Shown in pieces: positions 46,274 to 56,172 of a stretch of 64,000 bases of DNA; position 1 is the stretch's first letter, and the number at the start of each line of letters is the position of its first letter. The notes below the pieces were generated by a model, which had not been told where the DNA came from, made no database searches, and was given only the letters and a program-made list of their open reading frames with translations. Source of the stretch: Acheta domesticus (taxonomy: Eukaryota; Arthropoda; Insecta; Orthoptera; Gryllidae). The stretch is from contig JAHLJT010000631.1 of assembly GCA_031308135.1 (NCBI GenBank), positions 178,490,184 to 178,554,183 on the forward strand. The letters are read 5' to 3'. The position numbers were made by a program, and so were the translations under genes.

Positions 46274-46672
46274 CGCATTATAGGCGTCTTCCTTGTTGCC
46301 AAAAGACACAAAGCTTACTGAATGAGCTTTCTTCACGTGAACTTCGCACACCTCCCCCCCGCCGGTGGCACTGGTGTTGCGAACCCGTGCTCCAGCCTAT
46401 TTTAAGCACGTGTCCCAACCCTTATCACGCTGAGGAAATTCCTGAGTCACCTGGTGGAAAATTTCACGCTTTATCTCTTACAAGCGAGAAGAAACGCATG
46501 GCGGAGAATAAAATCTTGTCCACTATACGCGGGAATCTCTTATAACGGGGGTCTCTTAAAAGTGGGAAATAAATGCATTGTTTATATACAACTGACCTCG
46601 GGACCGTGGATTTTGTCTCCTATAAGTGGGATTCTCTTATAACAGGGTCTCTTATAGCGGGGTTTTACTGTA

Positions 46673-48690
46673 TCAACAATAATTATCCACTTTTCGTTAT
46701 AAGAGATCTATGAAACCATTCTACTGATGAAAAACCGCCTTTTTGTTGCATTACAATACTGTGACTACCCGTATTCCTGTAGACAAGGTAAAACGTGTCA
46801 CATCTCTCGCCTGGCTAAAGGGGACCTTAAACAAGTTAAAACGCGCTCCAGAAGACAAAAGAAGTAGTGCAGAAATGTAGCTAAAGAGTTCGCGGATGTA
46901 GCATGAAGAAACGAATTACTACAGGACGCATTTCAAGCTCTCTTGGAAGCGAGACGCCGACCTGTGAAGTCGCGAGGCGAGGACGGATCATTACACGAAT
47001 AGTGCTGTTACGAGCTATCGTTTTCATAAAGCGAAGGAAACTCTTCGCATAGACACAGAAGAGGTAAATTGATTAATTTTATATGAAGTGCAAATAACTG
47101 TGAACATATTTAAGAAAATTACGAGCATACATTTTAAAGAGCAGTGGGAAAGTGAGGAGCTTGTGAGAGTAGTACAGACTGATAAGCTCACACTTGGATG
47201 TCTCTTTCTTTCCCAGTTTTTTTGTTGATGTTCTTCCACTTTGTTTCTTTCCTGGGATTTTATTCAATCTGGTTTAAATTCTTATTAGAATAGGATATAA
47301 AAATCCCTACCCAAGTCAACGCATGGCCGCACGTCTACAATTTTGCAACAGACGCAAGTCGTCAACGAAGGTCACGAGGCGCAGCGCAGAGCTGATTACT
47401 GCGACGCTGCTGATTTCAACGGACGTCCTTTAAGGATAAATACGTACATCAAGTAAATACGTACGTACGTACATCAAGTAAGAATGTTCCAAACGGAATC
47501 ACATTATTTTGAACTTTCGTCGTAATTTCTACAGTTTAGGAAAAGGCACAGAAAGACACGCTATCAAGTGGTGCAGAGTTTTAAAGTTGTTTAATAAAAG
47601 AATCAATCATTATTATTTAAAAAACAGTTAGGTCAATTACTAATAAATTGTAAAGTAAAGGAATTGTTTCACATAGTGTGCTTGTAAATTTTTTTGTAAA
47701 GTGGAAGAGAAAGGGAGAAGCTTATAGGATTTAATAAAATAAGATTTGTGTTCCTGGTAAAACAATGCAATCAATAGAATTGTTTTTTATGTCAATGTGC
47801 TTAGAAGAGAGAAATTAAGATACAAAGGTTTTCTTAAAATTTTGTCAACTGTCAAGGGAATAGAGTTTGTCTTACGGATTGTAAGAAAGCAGCAAATGTG
47901 TGTATAGAAAGTGTATTATTATTAAGGCATTTCTTTCTTCCAGGATATTTATTTTGGGAGTGTGTATGTTTTTTGTATTCTCATATATGTGCTAGGTGAA
48001 TTGGAAATTATAGTTTATTTGATTAAAAATTATTTGATCTTAAATGATTTGGTGAACACCCACGAGTGAAGAGAACCCATGACCCTGAATCCTATTTTGT
48101 TTGTGATTAACTGCCAATCCAATAAGCTAGATTCTGTAAAGTTGGATAAATGTCCCCCCTCCCGGCAGTCGGTCGTAATACTTTCTCTATATTCTCATGA
48201 TGAAGACATCCGAAGGGACAGTGAATGCCATCTGGATGGCGTGCGACTAACTACTGCGATTTCAGACGCGATCATGCAAGAAACCTGGTAAAACGCAGCA
48301 GCTTATAAAAGTTCGAGAAGACGTCCAGCGAAATGTATGCAACGCTTGGCTAAAGAGCCAATGACCGCCGCAAAAAGGTCGTTCGTTTTCTGTTCCAGCA
48401 GTCACTCGAGATAGATGGTTTTTGACTTAAGAGAAACGGACCGTATTTGGTAATTCAGAAAAAATATATTTGATAGAGAAGATGGCATTGGCTCCTGATG
48501 GGACAACACTCATCACGTTGTTTTATGACAGATTGCCTATATCGTTGGCGTCAGCTCACTAACCTTCTCTCCAAGCAGACACATTTTTTTTAAATTCCGG
48601 CAGATAGATATTTTTTAAAATTAAATGCAGATAGATATTCGGTAAGAAAACCGCTACCACATGAGGAAACCATATGCACTACACTTACGG
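46673..48690. other. Intergenic DNA of mixed composition, unassigned
   Basis: Parts (46780-47010, 47300-47420, 48250-48400) are less AT-rich than background and look like decayed mobile-element or exon sequence, but no protein motif is readable. ACGTACGTACATCAAGTA-type words repeat at 47440-47480. Confidence 0.45.
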
Positions 48691-48735
48691 GAATAATGAC
48701 CTTAGCAGTTGCACTCGGAATCACTTAACTATCAA
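48690..48735 (+). repeat. Isolated SINE-tail-like fragment
   Basis: CGGGAATAATGACCTTAGCA then GTTGCACTCGGAATCACTTA matches the 3' part of family 1 SINE (complement at 34.25-34.31 kb). Confidence 0.75.
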
Positions 48736-48778
48736 TTATATCTTACTACACAAACGTGTTTTCCAAACAGCAGAAATG

Positions 48779-48865
48779 TGTTCTCTAATCCGAGATTCGA
48801 ACTCAGGTCCGTGGGGATAACGCGCCGTCACTTAAACTGCTCTACCACACAGTGGCTGAACTATA
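48779..48865 (-). mobile_element. tRNA-like sequence (SINE head or tRNA pseudogene)
   Basis: On the minus strand: TGTGGTAGAGCAGTTTAAGT (A box region) and TGAGTTCGAATCTCGG (good B box), with correct spacing. The acceptor ends do not pair convincingly, so it is not called a functional tRNA. No adjoining tail is recognised. Confidence 0.65.
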
Positions 48866-48889
48866 TTCAAATTGTCGATGCAAAAAAGC

Positions 48890-49200
48890 TAACAGTCTCT
48901 CTCAACATTTTTAACTTTTGCAGTTTTCGAAAATTAAGTGAGTTTAACGAAAATACCATTGCCTGGAGAAGTGCCATTTTTATGCGTTCTTTGCTCTACC
49001 CTAAAAAATAAAAAGAAGAACCAATTTGAAGCTGATTTTGAGAAAGGGGTTTTGTTAGACGGACAAACGTTTTGCCATGAACCGATTTTTTCAGTAGCAA
49101 ACACTTAGAAAACAATGACCCTGACTACACAACGTGATAAAGAAAATAATTTACTACATATATGAACTAGATTTACCACCTTTTCTTTATCAGGCCCTTA
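48890..49200 (-). mobile_element. Family L repeat, copy L7 (partial), head-to-head with L3
   Basis: On the minus strand it carries the family words (complement of) AGACGGACAAACGTTTTGCC, CCATGAACCGATTTTTTCAG, GCGTTCTTTGCTCTACCCT and GCAGTTTTCGAAAATTAAG. Its head end faces the head of L3 about 60 bp away. Confidence 0.7.
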
Positions 49201-49260
49201 CAATAAGAGTTTCTGTCGATTGACAATTTCCTGCTCATTCTACCTACGAAAATTATTTTT

Positions 49261-50210
49261 TACTTTCTCGCTTTACGAATACTTCGTAAGAAGAGAAAGA
49301 AATGTTATCGCGTGCCAGAAAACGGCTATTTTGGCCATAAAAATCTATAGCTGGAGTCTGGTAACGAAAAAGTGGATAAAACCTGTTGCTAAATTTAGAA
49401 AAATTCTCTAACTCGTGGTGTACCCAAAAGTCATGTTTTGTTGCTTCTTGATACCGAAAACTCGATTCACCGCAAAACGTCCGCCGATATTTTAACTTTA
49501 GGGGTACTTACATGAGGGCCTTGGACATTTTCAAAGTTTAAAAAAAGGCTCCACATTTTTTGATAACCTTTTTGTTGTGGAATAGTGGGGAGAGCGTTTA
49601 AGAGAATGATACTGATATCATTTTCGTTGATATCCCCAATTCCTCGAAAATTGCAAAAAACAATTTCAATTCAACTTCAAAACTGCAGATAGAGATTTCT
49701 GGCTCAAACAAAGTCCGTTGTACAAAATAAGTACTTTAATAAGGACATGTACTTTTTTTGAAAAAAACGAGTAGTTTTTGCGTAAATTGAGCTTAAAATT
49801 TACTAAAATGTTGTTTCTCAAAACCGATTAAAAATTTGTTCTTTCAATTTTCATCGCTTTTGTAATAATTGATGGTAAAAAATATGCTGCTAGTTCTACT
49901 TTTCGGTTATCGTTCGGTTTTTGAAAATTGCAAAAAAAATATTTTTAAAACTATCAACTAAAAATGTAGATAGAGATTTTTGCCTCAGACAAAGTCAGTT
50001 TCTACAAAATTAGCTCTTTTTAAAAACGTCATTAACAATTTTCTGAAAAAAACGGGTAGTTTTTGCTTAGTTTGCGCTTGAAATTTACGAAACAAATTGT
50101 CTAAAAAATCGCTCCAACTTTTTTCTTAAATTTTCTCCACATGTGTAATGTAGGACGGCAAAAGAAAAAAATAAACTAGTGGGGCTATAGAAAGGCACAG
50201 ACTTTCTCGC
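49261..50210 (+). mobile_element. Family L repeat, copy L3 (complete head and tail)
   Basis: The head hairpin at 49263-49299 has a nearly continuous 17-bp stem (CTTTCTC…TTACGAA / TTCGTAA…GAGAAAG) with a 3-nt loop. GTGGATAAAACCTGTTGCTA and TACCGAAAACTCGATTCACC follow. Three internal units start near 49546, 49816 and 50106 (words GGCTCCACATTTTTTG, CGATTAAAAATTTGTTC, CGCTCCAACTTTTTTC). The tail AAACTAGTGGGGC…GGCACAGACTTTCTCGCAG ends at about 50210. The octamer run is deleted. With L2 it defines the element boundaries. Confidence 0.87.
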
Positions 50211-50398
50211 AGAATTTAGTTTTCTAATCTCTTATTTTGAACTAGGATTTGGTTATGAATTATCTTCCCAGATATCTTCTTTAGGCGCCCAAAGGACATT
50301 TTTTCACATTCTCGGAATTTATCGGCTTTCTAGTGCTAGAAATGAAACCATCATACACTTATTACCATTATATAAGTACAAATGCCGTGTATAACCAC
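50211..50398. other. AT-rich spacer
   Basis: Nothing recognised. Confidence 0.6.
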
Positions 50399-50487
50399 AG
50401 TGGTCGAGATGGCTAAGTGACGCGCATGGATTCGTTTCTTCGGAGGCAAGGTTCGCTGGTTCGAATATTGGTTGGGACAATTATTTG
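50399..50487 (+). mobile_element. tRNA-like sequence (Ser/Leu-type head), SINE or tRNA pseudogene
   Basis: GTGGTCGAGATGGCTAAGTG resembles the 5' half of a tRNA with a long D-arm (Ser/Leu type), and CGCTGGTTCGAATATTGG supplies a B box. 3' pairing is imperfect and no clear SINE tail follows. I class it as tRNA-derived. Confidence 0.65.
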
Positions 50488-50609
50488 TCTCAATTCTCCG
50501 TTGTCGCAGAAAATAATTGAGAATTATATAAACTTTATTGAAAACTACTTGAAGCAATTTAAATCACAAATAAATTTGGTTATGATAACTTTACTGGAAG
50601 TGTCTATCA

Positions 50610-50973
50610 TTTTCGAACTTTCAACTTTTAACAATTTTTTCACATTCCTTCTCGGATTTGTAAAACGTATGTATCATATCAATCGTTTTTCTCCTACCAA
50701 TCATCATCATCATATCAATTGTTTTCCCATCAGGCATTACCATATGATGGCTCTGTTCGATTCATTTTATGGCTCTGTTCGACCTATACTGTACTTGTGT
50801 GGTGTAGTGGAGAAAGTGCCGGCACGTTAACTTTGAGAATCTGATTTCTGGTCTCGGTGCGGAAAAAAATTTTCTGGTTGATAATACTTTTGCTGTTTTA
50901 TGTAGAAGTATAATATTACGAGGCATTTAGAAACAATGCAATTAAGTAAAGGCATAGGTAGCTCCACAAGTTG
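50610..50973 (+). mobile_element. SINE family 3 copy 2, with upstream repeat
   Basis: From about 50748 it aligns with the complement of 28592-28803: TGGCTCTGTTCGA (twice), GGTGTAGTGGAGAAAGTGCC (tRNA-like), GGTCTCGGTGCGG, TTTTGCTGTTTTATGTAGAAG, and a diverged terminal module ending GTAGCTCCACAAGTT near 50973. The preceding 50610-50735 matches the complement of about 28840-28960. Confidence 0.75.
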
Positions 50974-51089
50974 AATATGAATTTCAATGAGAAAAAAATA
51001 TATTTATGCTGGATTTTTAGGTTTTCCCATTTTTTTACATGCATTTGGCGTTTGCTCTTTAATACCTCTTCCCGAGTTCAACCCATACG

Positions 51090-51277
51090 GCGCGTTTTTG
51101 TCGTAGTGTGTGGTTTGGTTATGAGTGCCGACACGTTGACTCTGAGTTCGGGTCGCAGAAGCGGAAAAAGAATTTTCTGGTTGAAATACTTCTACTGGTT
51201 CATGTAGTAGTGCAATAGCATTTTGGACCATCTAGAAACAGCGAGAAAGTATGTGCTTTGGTAGCACCACTAATTAA
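51090..51277 (+). mobile_element. SINE family 3 copy 3
   Basis: GTGTGGTTTGGTTATGAGTG and CCGACACGTTGACTCTGAG, then GAATTTTCTGGTTGAAATAC, TTCATGTAGTAGTGCAATAG, and an intact terminal module GCGAGAAAGTATGTGC then TTTGGTAGCACCACTAATT (51241-51277). It lies in tandem with copy 2, about 120 bp apart. Confidence 0.8.
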
Positions 51278-52285
51278 TCTATTTTTCCTGATAATCACAT
51301 TCAATGCTTTTATGGATTTTAAAATACAGAGTATCTGTCTCAATCATAATGCACTGCACTGAAGAAAACTCCACAATGTATAGTCCGATGTTTTTGCGAA
51401 GATTGTGTGTGTTTATCTATTCAATCGATTTTTCGTCATTGTTCAGAGGATATTAATAAATTAGAGGAAAACAATATGTTGAAAGAGATCTTCGTATCAC
51501 CGAAAAGGTGTTTATCGGATTGAAATATGAAAGAAAATTATTTTATGCACCTTCTATTTATCAGTATTTATATTGAGCTTTTCCCTGTGCCTGTACTTTT
51601 CAGGTAAAAATAGGTCTGCTTTAACTCACATCGTATGTAAGCTAAAATGAAATTATTACCATAGAATTTAACGCGCTCACCTAGAATTTCTGTGTACTTG
51701 AATTCAAATCCAAGTTAATCACTGCGGAATTTCGGATGTACCATATGGCCCGTTGCTATTCTATTGAATCCGGGATGCAAGCAATGGTATCAAGTGCGAG
51801 TCCCGTGCAGTCTCCCGGAGCATTTCAACGTATACATATGTAATGGAATCATAGTTTTGAGATTTGTCACAAAGAGATACACAATTATATTAAATGAATA
51901 TTCGCTTATATATGAGAATCATGAAGATAAGCCACCATTGATCTGATTAATTATTCACAAGCCAACAAACAATTGTTTCCTACAAGCTGAATAAAATTAA
52001 TAAGTTGAATGTGTGTTGCAATTTTAAGAAATTAAATTTTTCATTAGTCGAAAGGGAACCGTGGGACATTTTTTCAAGCTGTAATTTAATTTTCACATCA
52101 GATAATTCAAACGGAAGGGAATATTGAGTAGAAAATGAAGTATGTTTCTTACTGACTTTTCCGTCTGATTCTAGTATAATTATCCATTATGTGCACACCT
52201 GTGCAATTTATTATGCATGCTGAAACCAAAATAGTTTCTTTGTATAATTATCTATTATGTGCGCACCTTGATTAAAGCTACGCAA
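51278..52285. other. AT-rich intergenic DNA, short direct repeat
   Basis: TATAATTATCCATTATGTGC and its near copy TATAATTATCTATTATGTGC lie 67 bp apart at 52175 and 52242. No gene is seen. Confidence 0.6.
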
Positions 52286-52950
52286 ATTTTACTTTCTTCC
52301 CATACTTACGAAGTAAAGATGGTATTGGAATGATGTAGCGAAAAGTGGCAACTTTTCACCATACAAACTTATTTAAGTATATTTTATAAAAAGTGCATAC
52401 ATCTATTTTCTATTCGAAGTAATGCACTCGTGCCCTAATGTAACCCTATCTCATAGTTGTCAGGGTCGACGTCAAGGTTCTCCAGACTTAAACGGATATT
52501 TTGATTTTTTTGCGGTACTTTTCATGAATCTTTAACATTTTCAATAATTTCTCAAAAATAGCACTACATTTTTCTCGCAAAGAGCAAAAAGAGACTTAAA
52601 AATTGCCTAGGTTTTATTTTTGTGGAACAACCAAAGTTTCGAGAACCGTAAAAGTTCAAAATGCAAACAACTACAAAATTGAAGGTAGAGATTTCTTCTG
52701 AAATGAAATTTGGTGTTTTAAAAACAGATCTTTAAACAAGATCGTTAAGAATTTTTCGAATATAAGAGAAGTTTTTGGCGTATTTTTGTGTGATATACAG
52801 ACAATTAAAAATATGTTTTCTCGAAAATGGCTTCAATTTGTTTCTGAAATTTTTACCTCATATTTTAAAACGCTTAAAAATGACGTACGTCTCATTTTCG
52901 CTGATCTCTCCAACATTTCAGAATTTTGTAGAAGTTGCAAATAATGCAAG
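52286..52950 (+). mobile_element. Family L repeat, copy L6 (degraded)
   Basis: A head-like TACTTTCTTCCC...ACTTACGAAGTAAAGA lies at 52289-52320. Body words include TTTCTCAAAAATAGCACTAC, CAAAATTGAAGGTAGAGATTTC and GAGAAGTTTTTGGCG, matching L2/L3. At 52946-52980 GAAAATATGTGCTGTTGGAG then CACCAGCAGTTT resembles the terminal module but in the opposite orientation, directly against a CpG island. Confidence 0.6.
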
Positions 52951-52954
52951 AAAA

Positions 52955-53440
52955 TATGTGCTGTTGGAGCACCAGCAGTTTTCTCTGGCAGGGAGCGCGA
53001 GGTTGGTGCGAGTGAGTGTCGCGAGAGGCGTTGCGATCGCCCTCTAGTGGCCGCGTCGCGTCGTGTCGCGTCGCTCGCTCAAGCGCCCTCAAGCTCCGCT
53101 TCCGCCTTCGCCTACGCCTTCTTCGCCGCCATCGCACTTGTGTCGGCATTCGGATTACGCTACTCCACCCCTCCCCGACCGCCTCCGCCGCAGCCAAGAA
53201 AACAAACGCGGCTTCTCCAGCAGATTTACTACGCGGCGTGAGATAGAGTAACAGTCGCCCGGGAGAAGATCCGGGCTTTCCGCTGTACGGCCCCGAAACA
53301 AAAGGCTGGCGGCCGCGTGCGATGGATGGGGCGCCAGCCGCCCCATCTCCCCCCTTCCCCCGCGGCCCCCTGGTCCACCCTCTCCCTTCGGGCACTGCGC
53401 CTTCCGGAATTCTGGCACCAGCAACCCGATGTTCAGTTGT
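52955..53440. other. CpG island
   Basis: CpG-dense (CGCGTCGCGTCGTGTCGCGT near 53052) with sharp borders. Several overlapping frames on both strands (for example 167 codons minus) are Arg/Ala/Ser/Pro-rich with no domain. It is a possible promoter. Confidence 0.55.
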
Positions 53441-54138
53441 TTAGCTTGGTGCCTCACACATATTCGTTCGCCGCTCCAGAGAAATAACTTGCACAATTTA
53501 CACATCGTTTTCGCAGTTTTTGAGCATTGAGAAAAGGAGAAACTGGTCATAAAATTTGAAGAAACTGAAGCGTTTGTTTTATGGGATTGTGGAATGTTTT
53601 TTCTAAGTGCATTAATACTTCTTTCGCAGGAGTCTTCTGAAACAGCTACACAAGTCTTTTAGAATATTTATGTGATGCATGCCTGTTTAAGTTTAAAGCT
53701 GCGATTACGTACGTAGAAATCTAAGAAAAGAGAAATGAAAGCAATTGATAGTGAGTTAGATCAATGCCACATTTACAAATGGAAGCCATGTGTGTAGAGA
53801 TAAAATCACAATGCAAATATTACAACGCGAATTTAGGGACTCGTATGTGCTCGGGACTGAAAGGGCCAGTAAATATTGAGCATTGGGTAGCAATTAAACA
53901 CACTCATGATTTGGGACATGCCTGATTTTAAAATATAAATTTTTATTAGATTGCGTCATATGAAGTAATGAAAATAAACATACGACCAATGGTGCCTTGT
54001 TTTAATACCAGTGCTATGCAGGTCAGAAGGGGCACCAGCCAGGAAGCAGCTAGAACCAGTGCATCAGGTCAGAATAATTTACAGTTTCCGAATGAATAAG
54101 GCCAGTGATTAAAATTAAATATGGAAAGTTAAAAACAA
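53441..54138. other. Intergenic DNA, no feature seen
   Basis: Moderately AT-rich with no recognised repeat or gene. Confidence 0.55.
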
Positions 54139-54303
54139 ATGAACAAAACTGAGGTGAAATTAGTTTTTAAGGACAGTGATTTTGCCAGACGCGACTCAGA
54201 TACGGAAGGAAACCCACGTAGACGAGATTCAGACGCGGAAAGTGACGCATTTAGGCATACATTAATCAACTTCGAGAGTTCGAAAGGTATGTCGAGCAAC
54301 TAA
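54139..54303 (+). CDS. Speculative small ORF, 54 residues, charged repeat peptide
   Basis: ATG at 54139 to TAA at 54301-54303. The peptide is hydrophilic and contains two related blocks, ARRDSDTEGN and RRRDSDAESD, from a two-copy DNA repeat of about 33 bp. The upstream context ACAAATG is a fair start. No homologue is recognised. It lies just left of an inverted-repeat element. It could equally be a chance frame or an exon fragment. Confidence 0.15.
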   Translation: MNKTEVKLVFKDSDFARRDSDTEGNPRRRDSDAESDAFRHTLINFESSKGMSSN

Positions 54304-54314
54304 TCAAAACTAGT

Positions 54315-55551
54315 GTTGTCCACTGGTGGAAAAACTGAGTTTGATATGAAATTGTGTAGTTTTTAATACGCTCTACACGCATCTTCTTTTAGATGTCTTC
54401 AAACTGCATTTTAACACACTAAATTAACCCAAACTCCGCCTGGGATGGATGCTTGATGGATTGAGTAACCCAGAGCTGATGCCCTTGCCGGTCCCAAGCC
54501 CGGACAAAGGAGGAGGTTTGGGGGCCAGATTAGCAATCTATCCTCTGCAAAACACACCACTGCTCATAGAACCATACATAGCCTCGGATTTGCACCAAAC
54601 AAGTTGACGATACGGCAACAAAAAAGGACTACTCGATGGAAGAATAAGGAAATATTACGACTTGGAACGTGGAACGTTAAATTGTGGCAGAATAAGGAAC
54701 AAGAAATAATAATGGAATTGGCAGAAAAGAAGATCGACATCCGTTGTCTCTCTGAAACTTAGAAAAAAATGTAAAGGTACATGTAGAATAAATAATCTTG
54801 TACTAGTATTTAGTGGCCCCCCAAAAGACCAAAGGGCCAAAGCTGCTGTTGGAGTGCTCTTACATATTAACTTTTTACAGCATATTGAACAAATTGACTA
54901 CATTGGTGAAAGGTTGAAGATACTAAAAGCGAAAATACGACTATACCCTCCTTATGATTTTGGCGATTTCCGTAAGGAACTCGATTTTTCTGAAAGTCAT
55001 TTTATGGCGAATTCACTGGTAAAACGCGTTTTGCATGAAAACTGTTAGTTTTCGAGAAATTTGCGAAAAACTTGACCGTAGGTCGACCGGTTTTGCTCCA
55101 TTTTTGTAAAAAGAGTCATTTCTCGTTTAAAAGCGGTAAATGATGACATTTTCTAACTCTATATTAAAGTTTAAGTGAGGATCTTAGTTTTTGAATAGAA
55201 ATGACTCATATAATACAATATGGCTCATATAATTAAAAAATTGTTATGTTTATAATTTTTATTTATGTAAAACTGAACAATAGATTAATGTGCACAAAAA
55301 CAACATTAATTAAAACATTTTTCACTGAATAAATGCTATGTTTGCATCCAATTTCTGAACCGGAGGTTTCCTCTGTGACGCGACTATTTAAGGTAAATAG
55401 ATTCACGTGACTAAAGAAGGGTTAAATGAGTTTTAAAGAAATGTGAAAGCCCGCAGGAGCGTGTAGAATGCATTAAAACTACACGATTTCATATCAAACA
55501 CACTTTTTTTCCACCGGTAGAAACCGCCCGGTAGAAGGACATTTAGACAAC
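54315..55551. mobile_element. Inverted-repeat DNA element interrupted by a LINE fragment
   Basis: Left 54315-54380 (CACTGGTGGAAAAACTGAG, TTTGATATGAAATTGTGTAG, TACGCTCTACACGC) and the complement of right 55459-55551 (CACCGG…GGTGGAAAAAAAGTGTG, TTTGATATGAAATCGTGTAG, TGCATTCTACACGC) are inverted copies over about 65 bp. The right end has an extra 28 bp of TCTACCGG-type duplication. The interior at 54946-55450 shows no frame. It is probably a MITE or deleted transposon of unassigned superfamily. Confidence 0.8.
54425..54945 (+). pseudogene. 5' fragment of a LINE: 5' leader and apurinic-like endonuclease start
   Basis: A leader with GAGTAACCCAGAGCTGATGC, CTTGCCGGTCCCAAGCCCGG and AAAGGAGGAGG (words I recall from insect LINE 5' regions) is followed from about 54650 by EILRLGTWNVKLWQNKEQ, IMELAEKKIDIRCLSET, a stop, then after a frame change LVFSGPPKDQRAKAAVGVLL and YIGERLKILKAKI. 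L..GTWNV, KIDI..LSET, SG....RA..GV and ..ERL are hallmarks of the LINE endonuclease domain. Stops and a frameshift make it dead. It ends abruptly near 54945, where the host inverted-repeat element resumes. Confidence 0.87.
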
Positions 55552-55689
55552 GCGGATAGAAAAGTCGAAATAGAAGTGTCTGAGACAATGTACATTTCGT
55601 CTGTCATAATATCAGACGTATTTTTAGAGGTGGCCTTTGTGAGATGTGTATATCTGTAAAATACTACACAGCTCGGAGACTGATTTGAG

Positions 55690-56060
55690 CTGACTGATCA
55701 ATGCTGTCACGCAGAAGCGTCACAAGGAACGGCGGCGCCGATGGGCTGTGCGATTGAGGTAGGGTGTCGCCTGCGTGACCGCAGCGTCCAATACGACGAT
55801 GTGAGGGGGGGGGGATGGGCGGTCATTCGGACGGGACAGCAGGGGAAGGGGACGGCGCGCGCTGCTGACAGCCGCCCGCCACTAATTTCGGGGCGAGGAG
55901 CGCAAATCACGCGCACGAGGCCTTCGCCCGGAGGCCGCGCGGGGCGCGCCTGTCGCCGCCTGAAATATCGCTCCATTATCGCTCCGTCACATATTTAATC
56001 AGCCGCGCGGAAAAGACTGCACTGCACACCCGCGCCGCGCCGCGCCGCGCCGCTCCGCCA
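55690..56060. other. CpG island
   Basis: Dense CpG with a run CGCGCCGCGCCGCGCCGCGC at about 56031-56050 and a (G)9 run near 55806. The part at 55880-56000 is complex and contains AAATATCGCTCCATTATCGC. Opposing frames of 85-89 codons are unrecognised. It is a possible promoter. Confidence 0.55.
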
Positions 56061-56172
56061 CTTGCGCGAATGAACGTTGCAGCCTTGTGGCCTAAAGATA
56101 GAAGTGGACGAAAGGGCCGGACTCATCTTTGTACTGTACACAAAACTATATTTATTCGTTGTGTCTTTTGAA

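Larger units (their letters stand above)
45069..46670. mobile_element. pogo/Tigger-like DNA element with long terminal inverted repeats and nested insertions
   Basis: The left end CAGTAAAACCCCTTTATAAG and the complement of the right end CAGTAAAACCCCGCTATAAG match. Inside both ends the motif TCTCTTATAAGTGGGA or variants is repeated (near 45113, 45131; 46508-46570, 46610-46640). The right end is followed by TA. CAGT-start termini, TA target and about 100-bp subterminal similarity fit pogo/Tigger-type elements of the Tc1/mariner superfamily (established pattern; assignment is inference). I find no transposase frame. Nested inside are a family L copy and a palindromic MITE. Confidence 0.85.

Noticed and set aside
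46673..48450. LTR retrotransposon remnant
   Set aside because: Composition suggested it, but I found no matching terminal repeats and no readable gag or pol motif.
48779..48865. Functional tRNA gene
   Set aside because: Good B box but no convincing acceptor or anticodon stem by eye; annotated as tRNA-like repeat.
50173..51277. Clear-cut Helitron ends (hairpin then CTAG followed by T)
   Set aside because: The CTAG-T pattern is present in several copies, but similarity continues into AAACTAG beyond the expected boundary, and the element body lies on the wrong side in L2 and L3. It is kept only as a hypothesis.
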